Shown: positions 45,003 through 55,200 of the stretch, one piece after another
How the letters are laid out: every line of letters begins with the position of its first letter
How positions within the stretch are numbered: the stretch's first letter is position 1
Source of the DNA: an uncultured Saprospiraceae bacterium
Lineage (GTDB): Bacteria > Bacteroidota > Bacteroidia > Chitinophagales > Saprospiraceae
DNA: 64,000 nt
Direction of reading: 5' to 3'
Assembly (NCBI GenBank): GCA_937139495.1
Contig: CAKZQC010000046.1
Coordinates: 62,001 to 126,000 of the forward strand
The notes under the pieces: model-generated
Database searches by the model: none
What the model was told of the DNA's origin: nothing
The model's input: only the letters and a program-made list of their open reading frames with translations
Program-made: the position numbers and the translations under genes

Positions 45003-45852
45003 TACCTAGCACATATTTTTTGACTACTTCAATCATAGGAGCCGATTCTGCCCCCATAAACCCCTGTATATCGCTATCCATTATTTTCTGGGCGTAGGCG
45101 GCGGTTAGTTGTTTAGAAATAGGCAAATACGACCAATGCCATTTTTCTTCTTGATAGCCAAAAGGTCGCTCCGCTCCCATTTCGGAATACACTTGACAGA
45201 AGCCATACTCATGAGCGTGAGCCGTGAGCCATTGATATTCTTTGAGTCCTTGCCCCTTGTTCCAATATTCAGGATTGAGATTATTGAGGTCAATATCAGT
45301 TCCCCAATGATGACGAGAGGTACTCGGCATAGAACTCCAACGCAGAATTTGAATTGCTCTAGCTTTGGGATCTTTTACTTCTTTGTCTAGCAATTTGCCA
45401 TCTACTTTTCGTTTGCCTGTCCATTTGGCTTCCCAAATAGATTTTTGGACATCGAAAGGACGTGTAGCGGACACCACCAAAAAATTGATGCCGTCTTTTT
45501 TGGCAGCAGCGTGCATTTGCATAAAGCTCTCTAAGGCGAGTTTTCGCATATAGAGTTCTTTGTTGGCATAAGGTGCTGGTATGGTCGTGAAACGTTCGTC
45601 TTTGGTTGGGTCAAACTGCCCCATGAGGTATTTTTTGCTTATTTTTTTCATAATTTGTTGGCGTTCTTCGGTGGTGACACTTTCGTCAAATTTGACGAGC
45701 GTATCTGACAATACAGGAGCAGACGTGTCTTTGGGCAATACGATGTCATCGCCCAATATAGTGGCATTTCGGCTCGGGTGATTTTCTACGGAGTTTTGGC
45801 TACAGCCAATTAGGCAGCCTGCGAGGGCTATTAAGTATAGTTTTTGATACAT
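44983..45852 (-). CDS. M15 D-Ala-D-Ala carboxypeptidase (VanY-like) lipoprotein
   Basis: 289 residues, lipoprotein signal (LIGCS, Cys17). M15B zinc peptidase motifs: VVSATRPFDVQ, SRHHWGTDIDLNNL (zinc His and Asp) and EKWHWSYLP (Glu and His). These enzymes trim the terminal D-Ala of peptidoglycan stem peptides. Periplasmic, membrane-anchored. It is convergent with the unknown secreted protein gene, with 20 bases of 3' overlap. Confidence 0.92.
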   Translation of the reverse strand: MYQKLYLIALAGCLIGCSQNSVENHPSRNATILGDDIVLPKDTSAPVLSDTLVKFDESVTTEERQQIMKKISKKYLMGQFDPTKDERFTTIPAPYANKELYMRKLALESFMQMHAAAKKDGINFLVVSATRPFDVQKSIWEAKWTGKRKVDGKLLDKEVKDPKARAIQILRWSSMPSTSRHHWGTDIDLNNLNPEYWNKGQGLKEYQWLTAHAHEYGFCQVYSEMGAERPFGYQEEKWHWSYLPISKQLTAAYAQKIMDSDIQGFMGAESAPMIEVVKKYVLGINPACL

Positions 45853-45908
45853 GTTTTACTAGTTTTGAATGAGGTTATTGACTAAATTGGAACTTTACAC
45901 TTTTCAGA

Positions 45909-45976
45909 TAGCGTAACTTTTGGTCAGACCGCATTGCTATCAGATACTAGAAGTTAGACTTCCAATAATAGCTGTC
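45909..45976 (+). repeat. dispersed intergenic repeat, copy B
   Basis: Contains GATAGCGT, TTTTGGTCAGACC, GATACTAGAAGTTAGACTTCC (palindrome GAAGT-TAG-ACTTC) and AATAATAGC. It aligns with 37988-38060, and its second half with the complement of 60281-60312. Located between divergent genes. Confidence 0.65.
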
Positions 45977-46025
45977 TGTTCGCTTCATTAAAAAAGCGTA
46001 CTATCCAAGATAAAAATAAAAGTAC

Positions 46026-46721
46026 TTGAAAGAAATTATCCATATAAAGGTAGGTAAAATAACGTTGCAAAAAAATGCTCGTGCCAAGAGAATGATTCTG
46101 AAAGTCAAACCCCGAAAAGGGGTTTGTGTGACGCTGCCCCTTCGTGCGAGTTATCAAGCTGCCGAACAGTTGGTAGAACAACACTTGGATTGGATATTGC
46201 TCCAGCAAAAAAAGCACGCCACACGCTATCTAAATTTAGATACTTGCTTGACGGTTCGTACCAAACAAATACGGCTAACTCCAACTCCTGCCAACCATGC
46301 CAAAATTGAAGATTCGGAAGAGGTTACATGGCTCCACATTCCACAAAAGTGGCAACTAAATACGCCAGAAATACAGCATTGGTTACAAGATCAATTGATT
46401 GAAATATTGCGCCATGAAGCAAAAAAATACTTGGTTGAACGCACTCACTTCCTCGCACAACAAAAGGGGATTGCGATACATCGTGTAACTGTCAAAAATA
46501 TGCGTAGCCGTTGGGGCAGTTGCTCCAGCAAGAGCAATATTAACCTGTCGTTGTTCTTGATGTTGCTATCCGATGAGCTGATGGATTATGTCATACTGCA
46601 TGAACTGGCTCATGTTCGCCATCAGAATCATAGCCAAGCCTTTTGGAATCATCTCGAAGATTTGTTACCTAATAGCAAGGCATTGGATAGGCAAATGCGA
46701 GGAGTGGAATTGCCGCTTTAG
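46026..46721 (+). CDS. YgjP-like M48 metallopeptidase (DUF45)
   Basis: 231 residues. The start is a TTG; the first in-frame ATG is 66 bases in and would remove the conserved first strand (IHIKVGKITLQKNARAKRM). Zinc-peptidase motif ILHELAHVRHQNHSQAFW (HExxH with a third His), preceded by the family's MRSRWGSCSSKSNINLSLFL. YgjP-type proteins are cytoplasmic with unknown substrates. A dispersed repeat lies just upstream. Confidence 0.88.
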   Translation: MKEIIHIKVGKITLQKNARAKRMILKVKPRKGVCVTLPLRASYQAAEQLVEQHLDWILLQQKKHATRYLNLDTCLTVRTKQIRLTPTPANHAKIEDSEEVTWLHIPQKWQLNTPEIQHWLQDQLIEILRHEAKKYLVERTHFLAQQKGIAIHRVTVKNMRSRWGSCSSKSNINLSLFLMLLSDELMDYVILHELAHVRHQNHSQAFWNHLEDLLPNSKALDRQMRGVELPL

Positions 46722-46735
46722 ATAGCTGCTCAAAA

Positions 46736-46769
46736 AAGCCGCAAAAGAAAAATCATTCTTTTGCGGCTT
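46736..46769. terminator. shared terminator
   Basis: AAGCCGCAAAAGAA-AAATCA-TTCTTTTGCGGCTT, between the convergent YgjP-like and cystathionine synthase genes, with A/T tracts on both sides. Confidence 0.85.
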
Positions 46770-46796
46770 CTGTATTTTTAAGTAATACTATTTCGG

Positions 46797-47945
46797 TTAA
46801 CAAACACTATCCAACGCCGCCGCCAAATCGGCTATCAAATCATCGGCATCTTCTATGCCGATACTCAATCGAATGAGCGAATCGGTAATGCCGACGGCTT
46901 CTCGCTGTGGCTTGGGAATGGCTCCGTGGGTCATGGTAGCAGGGTGACCGATGAGCGATTCGACCCCTCCCAATGATTCGGCACAAGTAAAATAATGCGT
47001 TCCGCTCAATACTTGAAGAGCGGCTTCGTAGGTATCTGTTTTGAGCGAAAAAGACACCATTCCGCCAAAATCTTTCATTTGCCGTTTGGCAATACCGTGT
47101 CCTTCATGATCTTCAAACCCAGGATAATAAACCTTATCTACTTTGGCGTGATAACGCAAGAATTGAGCGACAGCACGGGCATTTTCGCAAGCTCGCTGCA
47201 CCCTGAGATGCAACGTTTTGATGCCTCTGAGCACCAAAAAACAATCTTGTGGTCCAGGCACAGCACCTGCTGCGTTTTGCACAAATAACAATTCATTGGC
47301 GTAAGCTTGTTCCTTGCAGACCACCAAACCGTGTATGACATCGGAGTGACCGCCAAGGTATTTGGTAGCCGAATGTACGACCACATCAGCACCCAAATCT
47401 AGGGGCGTTTGCAAGTAAGGCGAAGCAAAAGTATTATCGACTACTGTCCAAACTTCATGCTTTTTTGCCAATTGGCAAACTGCTTCAATATCAATGATAC
47501 GCAACATGGGATTGGTAGGCGTTTCTATCCAAATCATCTTGGTTTTTGAGGTAATTTGCTTTTCGATTTGACGCAAGTCGGTCATATCTACAAAGTGCGA
47601 TTTGATGCCGAAGCGACCAAATACTTTGGTAAATAAACGGTGACTACCGCCATACAAATCATTGGTAGAAATAATTTCGTCCCCTGGGTTGAGCGTCTGA
47701 CAAATGGCATTGATAGCCGCCAATCCACTACCAAAACAAACTGCTGCGGCTCCATTTTCGAGGGCTGCTACATTATTTTGGAGAGCCGTACGAGTAGGGT
47801 TTTGCGTACGAGCATACTCGAAGGCTTGTTTCGTACCTGGTGACGACTGCTTATAGGTAGAAGTCTGATAAATCGGGGTCATAATCGCTCCCGTGACTGG
47901 GTCAGGTTCTATTCCTGCATGAATTACTTTTGTGGCGAACTTCAT
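46797..47945 (-). CDS. cystathionine gamma-synthase / PLP-dependent sulfur enzyme
   Basis: 382 residues, Cys/Met-metabolism PLP family. Landmarks: IYQTSTYKQSSPG, YARTQNPTRTALQ, CFGSGLAAINAI, NPMLRIIDIEAV, VVDNTFASPYLQTPL, and the PLP lysine in HSATKYLGGHSDVIHG. Length and signature fit cystathionine gamma-synthase (metB) or gamma-lyase; the two cannot be told apart reliably by eye. A DUF1015 gene ends 18 bases upstream; they form an operon. Confidence 0.88.
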   Translation of the reverse strand: MKFATKVIHAGIEPDPVTGAIMTPIYQTSTYKQSSPGTKQAFEYARTQNPTRTALQNNVAALENGAAAVCFGSGLAAINAICQTLNPGDEIISTNDLYGGSHRLFTKVFGRFGIKSHFVDMTDLRQIEKQITSKTKMIWIETPTNPMLRIIDIEAVCQLAKKHEVWTVVDNTFASPYLQTPLDLGADVVVHSATKYLGGHSDVIHGLVVCKEQAYANELLFVQNAAGAVPGPQDCFLVLRGIKTLHLRVQRACENARAVAQFLRYHAKVDKVYYPGFEDHEGHGIAKRQMKDFGGMVSFSLKTDTYEAALQVLSGTHYFTCAESLGGVESLIGHPATMTHGAIPKPQREAVGITDSLIRLSIGIEDADDLIADLAAALDSVC

Positions 47946-47963
47946 GGTTTTATTTTTTGGTTT

Positions 47964-49088
47964 TTAGTTTTCTTCCAAGTACAATTCCGTAATCAATCCG
48001 TTGCGCATACGCGGTTCTATCCAAGTAGATTTGGGCGGCAAAATATCGGATTCGTCCGATATTTTGATGAGGTCTTCGAGTGCCACAGGGTACAGATTGA
48101 ATCCTATTGATGTTTTGCCCTCTTTTACTTTTTTCTCTAATCCTGCTGTTCCCTTAGGCCCTTCTAGGTATTTGATATTGGGTTCGGTACGCACGTCTTC
48201 TATTTTCAGAATGCCTTCGAGTACATATTTATTCAAAAAATGAACATCTAATGTTTCGTTGGTCGGCAGCCCTGCTGCTGGTCGATATTCTTCTTTGAGT
48301 TCCAATTGATACCACTGGCTATCTATATACATTCCCATTTGATATTTGGCGATTGGGTGAAATGCTTTTTTGGTGAGCTGTATCGTATATATTTCTTGTA
48401 GCTTCTTGATGAATGCCGCTTTAGGTACTTTCTTATGCTCTACAATTATTCTGTTGTAATTGTGTATTTCTACCTCAGAAGCAGGGAAGTAAGCCACCAA
48501 CATTTTGGAATAGGCGTTTCGCAGTAGTTCATTGTCTTTGTATTGCTTGTAGAGCAATTCCGATGTTTTGACACGGTGATGCCCATCACAAATATACGTT
48601 TGAGGGACATATTGGGCGAAAGCCTCTTGTAGTGCAGCAATACGAATAGGCTCTTCTATTTGCCAAAAAATGTGTTCTTCGTCCTGAAAAGGAATAACAA
48701 ATGTAGGCGAATAAGAAGCGGTCATTCGGTTGAGCAGGGCATCAATTTCGAGTACATTAGGGTAAGTCAGTAAGACAGGTTTGATCATCGCATTGCGTTC
48801 CTCAAACAGGCGGATCATTTTTTCTTCCTTGGCGGCTAATGTATTTTCATGTTTTTTGATATTGCCATTGATGGCATCTAATACACTTGCTGCCGCAATA
48901 ATTCCAGTATGGCTACGCTGCCTTCTTTTGATTCTATAAATAAAAATAGCCTCTTCTTTGATGGGTTCGTAGATACCATCACTCAAATAGAGTGGAAATT
49001 TGCGTTTGGCGGAGCCATAAAAATCGTCAAAAGAAATAATATCTGTCAAGTCTGCCAAAAGTGCCTTGAAAGGTGTAATGTGTGCCAT
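47964..49088 (-). CDS. DUF1015 domain protein
   Basis: 374 residues from the ATG at 49088 (MAHITPFKALLADLTDIISF, the usual family start); a GTG start 39 bases upstream adds 13 residues without support. DUF1015 shows YLSDGIYEPIKEEAIFIYRIKR, YICDGHHRVKTSEL and NRIIVEHKKVP; the HHR segment resembles a ParB/Srx-like active site, but its activity is unknown. Next to the cystathionine synthase-type gene (18-base gap), which hints at amino-acid metabolism; this is inference. An AT-rich palindrome lies upstream. Confidence 0.87.
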   Translation of the reverse strand: MAHITPFKALLADLTDIISFDDFYGSAKRKFPLYLSDGIYEPIKEEAIFIYRIKRRQRSHTGIIAAASVLDAINGNIKKHENTLAAKEEKMIRLFEERNAMIKPVLLTYPNVLEIDALLNRMTASYSPTFVIPFQDEEHIFWQIEEPIRIAALQEAFAQYVPQTYICDGHHRVKTSELLYKQYKDNELLRNAYSKMLVAYFPASEVEIHNYNRIIVEHKKVPKAAFIKKLQEIYTIQLTKKAFHPIAKYQMGMYIDSQWYQLELKEEYRPAAGLPTNETLDVHFLNKYVLEGILKIEDVRTEPNIKYLEGPKGTAGLEKKVKEGKTSIGFNLYPVALEDLIKISDESDILPPKSTWIEPRMRNGLITELYLEEN

Positions 49089-49147
49089 ACGGTGTACTGG
49101 TTTGTGTCCTAAATGTACTAACGACACAATATAGGAACTTTGTTATT

Positions 49148-49179
49148 TTTTCGTTCAAAAATGCGTTTTTAAACGAAAA
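49148..49179. promoter_or_regulatory. palindrome upstream of DUF1015 gene
   Basis: TTTTCGTTCAAAAA-TGCG-TTTTTAAACGAAAA, arms of 14 with one mismatch, 60 bases upstream of the DUF1015 start and 12 bases beyond the adhesin terminator. It could be an operator or a second terminator. Confidence 0.4.
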
Positions 49180-49191
49180 TGTTGCACAAAA

Positions 49192-49223
49192 AAGAGGTAT
49201 TGACCCTATTGTCAATACCTCTT
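49192..49223 (-). terminator. terminator of the giant protease/adhesin gene
   Basis: AAGAGGTATTGAC-CCTATT-GTCAATACCTCTT, 28 bases past the stop, with T-rich sequence on the minus strand. Confidence 0.85.
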
Positions 49224-49251
49224 GAATCATTTTGAAAGGCGGAGTGGTACG

Positions 49252-52200
49252 TTATCTCAAAAGTGTCACTCGCCCTCTTATTGTTTTTTCTTCTGTTCCT
49301 AACTCATAGATTAGTACATAAACATAGACATCTCTAGCTTGTGTCACACCATTGTACATACCATTCCAACCTTGGTTTGATAGCTCATCGCCATTGTACA
49401 CCAATTGACCAAAGCGGTTATATACACGGAACGTAAGAATCTGGTCATCGGTCAATCCAATAGGACGGAATACATCGTTGACACCATCGCCGTTTGGCGT
49501 AAAGGCATCAGGAATACCAATCAATTGTGCCGTTGTGTTGCCACGCAATTGGAAGACTACGATAGAATCACAGCCTGCTGTTGTTTGCAAATTGAATATC
49601 GTAACCGTTCCTGTATCTACTGTTTGTCCGTTGTATGTAATCGCTCCATTGGCAGTACTGTCCATAAAGATTCGGAACGTATCTAATCCATTGACTTGAA
49701 CAATCACGGTAGAATCACACCCCTGACTGCTCGTATGAACCACTGTTGTGGTGCTACCTGTGGTCAGTGTTTGACCGTTGTAGGTAATGGTATTGCCTAA
49801 GCAAATATTGGTATCAATGGTGCTTGTAGCAATAGTATCCAATACTGCATTGACTGTAACCATAGAATCACAGCCCAAAACATTGGTGTAGTTAAATACG
49901 CTATTGCTGCCCACAGCAATACTTCTACCATCATAAACTAAACTATCTTGGCAAGTGCTTCTAGTAATGGTCGTTGGTAAAGAAATGCCCAAACTAACAT
50001 TGACAATAACGACTGAGTCACCACAATTTATACTATTGGTATAAACAAAAGTATCGGCTGTACCTGCTGCGATTGTACGTCCATCGTACACGAGACTCGT
50101 GCCACATATAGTAGTGTCTAGTGTCGTGCTGGTATTCACGCTGCTAGAGGTAACATTGACTCGCACCAAAGAATCACAGCCCGAAGTATTGATATATATA
50201 ATCGTATCGGTTGTACCTACTCCTATTGTACGTCCATCATAAATTAGGCTATTCGCACAAGTACTGGTATCGACTGTTGTCAATAAAGAAGCACCAGAAT
50301 TGACATTGACAATTATTACCGAATCACCGCAGCCAATACTACTTGTATAAGTAATTGTATCGGAATTTCCTGCGGCTATTGTACGTCCATCATACACTAA
50401 AGTAGCGGTACATATGGTGGTATCTATGGTCGTACTAGTATTAACTCCAAGCGAAATAACATTGACTCGAACCAACGAATCGCAACCCGAAGCATTGGTA
50501 TATATAATCGTATCGGCGGTACCTGCTGCTATTGTACGACCATCGTAAATCACACTGGTAGCACAAGTACTGGTATCCACTGCCGTGAAAGAACTTATTC
50601 CGATAGACACTACAAAACTATCGACTGCAAAACAGCCTGTATTGTTACTGACTAGCACCTCATAAGTCGTCGTTGTAGTAGGATATAACTTAGGATTAGA
50701 GCAGTTGGTACAATTAATATTTGTATTCCCCTGCCAATCGTAGTTATAGATATTTGGCAAATTGAGTGCTAGTGTATCCATATCACAAAGAACAGTATCT
50801 GCAATATCAACCAATGCGATAGAATCAATCGTCACATAAATACTATCTCGTGTACTGTTACCACAACTGTCTGTCACTTCAACCCAATATAAGCCCTCCA
50901 AAAACACAGTATAGACTGAATCTATACTATTGTCTTGCCATAGGTAACTGGCATATTGATTCCCAGGACGAAGTGTCACGACTGCGTTTTCGCAAACAGC
51001 CGTATCATTTCCTATGAAAATAGGTGCAATTGTATCAGGCGAAACAGAACCGACAAATGTATCTCTACTGACTTTGCAAGCCGTATAGACGGCTACTGTC
51101 ATATTAATATTGCCTGCTGTAGTATTCGCAAGACGCAAGGTAGTGTCATTTTGATTGACTATTGTCCCGTTGCCATTATTGACCCAAACCACAGAGTCAA
51201 AGCTACACAAGGTAGCTGGTAAGTTTATGCTGAATACACTTTCTGATTGGCAGTTATTGATGCTGTTTGTTATTGCTACTTGATAGGTCGTATCACAACA
51301 ATCAGGATCCGCACAGTCAATCAAACTATCACCATCGTCATCTATTCCATTGTTACAAATTTCTACGGTATTGCAGAAGTTCGCACAATTGAACGATTGT
51401 GAACTGATTACGGCTGTCGCAATATGGTTTAGTAGGGTGTTGTTGGTTAGGTTAGTGACTGTCAATGACGGTGCAGCAATGCTATAAGCAGGCGTGAATA
51501 CTTGCGGGTTATAGATACTATCCAAACAGTTTGTAATGCCCATACTATCCGATTTAACTACATATATATCGGTATCCCCTAATACACCATTAGCAGCTAT
51601 CCCAACAGAAACTATTGTATTATTGGATAACAACCTCAATCTAAGAAGTTTCTCTTGACTATTTACTCCGCCATATTGTTGTCCCCAAATAATATTACCT
51701 AAGCTATCTGTTTTTATTATTTTAAAATTAGCATTAGCTACATTGTCACGGAAACCAACGATTAATGTATTATCCGTGTTTTCACCCAAGCCATATACAC
51801 GCAATTCATTGGTAGCACTACTATATAATTTAGACCAAATAACATTGCCTGCAGTATCTATTTTCATCAACTGTGCCTTCGGTACTCCAGGAAGAGTAGC
51901 TGATGACCAAGAATTTCCACCTAAAAGTATGTTTCCATCTTGGCTTAAGATTATTCTATCAATTCCTTCATTTTGAGGTGTACTATACCTTTTGGACCAA
52001 ATTACTTGTCCATTCGCATCTGTTTTTACAATTAAATTATCTTGTTGAGCATTCAAAATAGAGCCGCCTGCCACGATATCTCCGTTAGGTAATTCTATCA
52101 ATTCATTGAACCACTCACGTGCAGTTTGATTATATCGTTTGTGCCAAATGATATTGCCTAGTGCATCAATACGCAATAACCCTGCATCCGATAAATTATC

Positions 52201-55200
52201 AATTCTACTAGCTACAATATAATCTCCATTGCTTGCCTCTATAATATCATATCCTGTATTATTCGTACCACTCCCATAGCTCCGAGTCCATATTACGTTA
52301 CCAACTCGGTCTATTTTGACCACATAAATTTGAGTAACATTATTGCGTGTAGTCGTAGAACCAGTTAACACAAAAGTACTATCTCTATTTTGATGTCCTG
52401 CATAAAAATTTTCGGTTGATGCAAAAGTAGCTCCGCCACCGATTGTTCTTGACCAAACGATATCATCGTTGGCGTCCATCTTGACAATATACCCATCGGC
52501 AGTAGTACCAAAACTGTTGCTCTGTCCCACTATCAATACGCCTCCATCATGTGTTTCGATGACATCTTCTGCCAAATCTGTTCCTGTACCACCAATTGAT
52601 TGTTGATATTTGTTGACACAAGCACCACCATTAGTGCTATTTGTATCACAAGGCGTGATACAGCCAATTATTTGTAAGCTCCCCACTAATCTAGTGGTAT
52701 CAGGCACTGGCGTACCAGCTCCTAAAGTAGTAGTGGTAAATTGAGGTATCGTAAGTGTATAAGTCGGTACATAAGTCAATGGACTATAGTTTTGTTCGGC
52801 ACAGCCCGTCAATCCTAATGAATCTGACTTAACGATATAAATAGAATTCGTAAATTGTCCGCTTATGTTTTTTTCGCCAACGGACACAATAGAGCCATTT
52901 GGAAGTAATTTCGTTCTAAAAAGACGTTCGTAGTCATTGATGGCTCCATACTCCTTTCCCCAAATAACATCTCCCGTACGAGTAGTTCGCACTACTTTAA
53001 AATTAGCGTCATTAACATTATCACTAAGTCCCATAATGATGGTACTATCTGAGTCTTGAGTCAAAGCATATATACGCATCTGATTCCCAACATTCCCATA
53101 TAATTTAGACCAAAGCAAATTCCCTGCAGTATCTACCTTCATCAATTGAGACTTTACAGCTCCTGCAAAAAAATTGGAATCCCAAGAATTTCCTCCTAAC
53201 AATAAATTTCCATCTTTACTTTCTATGATTCGGTCGGCACCATCATTTTGTGGCGTTCGATAACTCTTAATCCACTTGAGCTGTCCATTCGCATCCATCT
53301 TGGCAATAAGATTATCTTGCTGACTGCCAAATATAGCTCCAACAGCCACAATATCCCCATTCGATAATTCTACCATATCTACAAACCACTCTCTCACTGT
53401 TTGATGATAAGACTTACGCCAAAGTAAATTCCCTGTAGCGTCTATACGCATCATTCCTGCATCTCTATAATTATCCAATGCCCCACAGACCAAATAATCG
53501 CCATTTCTGGCTCTCTTGATACTCAGTGCAGCATCTCTTTGTGTACTGGTGTACATTCTAGACCAAATAACATTTCCTTGTCGGTCTAACTTAACGACAT
53601 ATTGCTTGCTACTATTTTGAAACTCTCTAGCTCCTACTAGTACAAACGTACTATCAGGGTTTTGAAGACCACTATTAAAGCTCGTGGTATCTACATCTAT
53701 TACTTTTGACCATTGAATATTATCGTTTTCATCCAACTTGGTGATATATCCATTCTCAATTCCATTGCTACTATAACTGTCTGATTTGCCAATCACCAAC
53801 AAGCCTCCATCTAGGGTAGGAATGACATCTGCTGCTGTTTCGTTGCCTGGTCCACCTATCGTTTGTTGGTATCTGCTAACACAGTTTCCATTCGCAATAG
53901 GCGGCTGAGAAATAGTGATAACTCTAGTAACCGAAGTATCGGTACAGATTCCATTGGAAGCCGCTAACGATACGTAATAGAAACCTGCCGTACCAAAAGT
54001 ATAAGTAAGATTAGGGTTATTTCCTACTACTACATTATCAATTATCCAACTATAAGTAGTGCTATTGGTTGAGGTACTTGTAAATACAATACTATCCCCT
54101 TCTGCCCCTTGTACTCTACTATAAGTAAAGGAGGCACTCACGGGACATACAACATTAAAAATCATAGTATCTTTCCCCATGCAATTAGGATCTGTATTCG
54201 AAGCTTCTAATATAATGCGGTATTGCCCGACAGTATTGAAAGTGTAACTCGCATTCGTTGTTGTAGCAAAAGAAGTCCCGTTAATAAGCCAATCATAAGT
54301 AGTACCATTGGTTGTATTATTCGTAAAGTTGACCGTTGTGCCTAACGCTACAGGATTAGTAGCAGAAGCTACAAAAGCGGCATTGATAGGAGAAGTACAA
54401 GCAGGACTACAACCAGCAGACAGCAATAAGCTAGCACGAGTATTGGTCAAGAAAAACTGCATTCTTGTTCGTTGACCTGCGGTGAAGCGATCGTAACAAG
54501 AAAAACTTGAATAGTCCATGTAATTTTCTCGCTGGTCAGGTTGATCTCCTATTCCTCCATTTGCAATCGGGCGAAACGGGTTGTTGACCGAAATATCATT
54601 TTCGTCTGTTGTACAAGAATTAACAGCTACACCACAAGCTGGTCTAGCGGTTGTGTTATCAGGTGGTGTATCACAAACTCTATCGTTGTCTGTTTGACAA
54701 TCATTATTCGCACATCCAGCCTGAAATGTATGATAAAGCCCTAGATAATGCCCTACTTCATGTACCATTACCTTACTATTGTCTGTAGTACTCCCTATGT
54801 AGTTATCTTCTACTACAACACCATCAAAATTGGAACCGTGTGCAGAAGGTAAATAAGCATAACCAGCTACGCCTCCGATTATATCATCAACTACCCATAC
54901 ATTTAGGTAATCTCTAGGATTCCAACGCACTAGGTTTTTGAGTGCTAAATCTTGTGTATTATGGTTGAGGTTTGCCAATGTACTAACGCGTGTCGTAATC
55001 CCATTAGTGGCACTGCCGCTAGGGTCTCTTTGTGCCAAACAAAAAGCAATATCGACATCTACTCCTGTAGCAGGATTATAGACACCTACGTTTTCAAAAG
55101 CATCATTTAAATGCTGAATAGTTGTTTGTGCTTCTGCTAGAGTTGTAAAACCAGCGGCACTCGCACTAACCGAATGCAGAACTACTGGTATCGTATAGGT

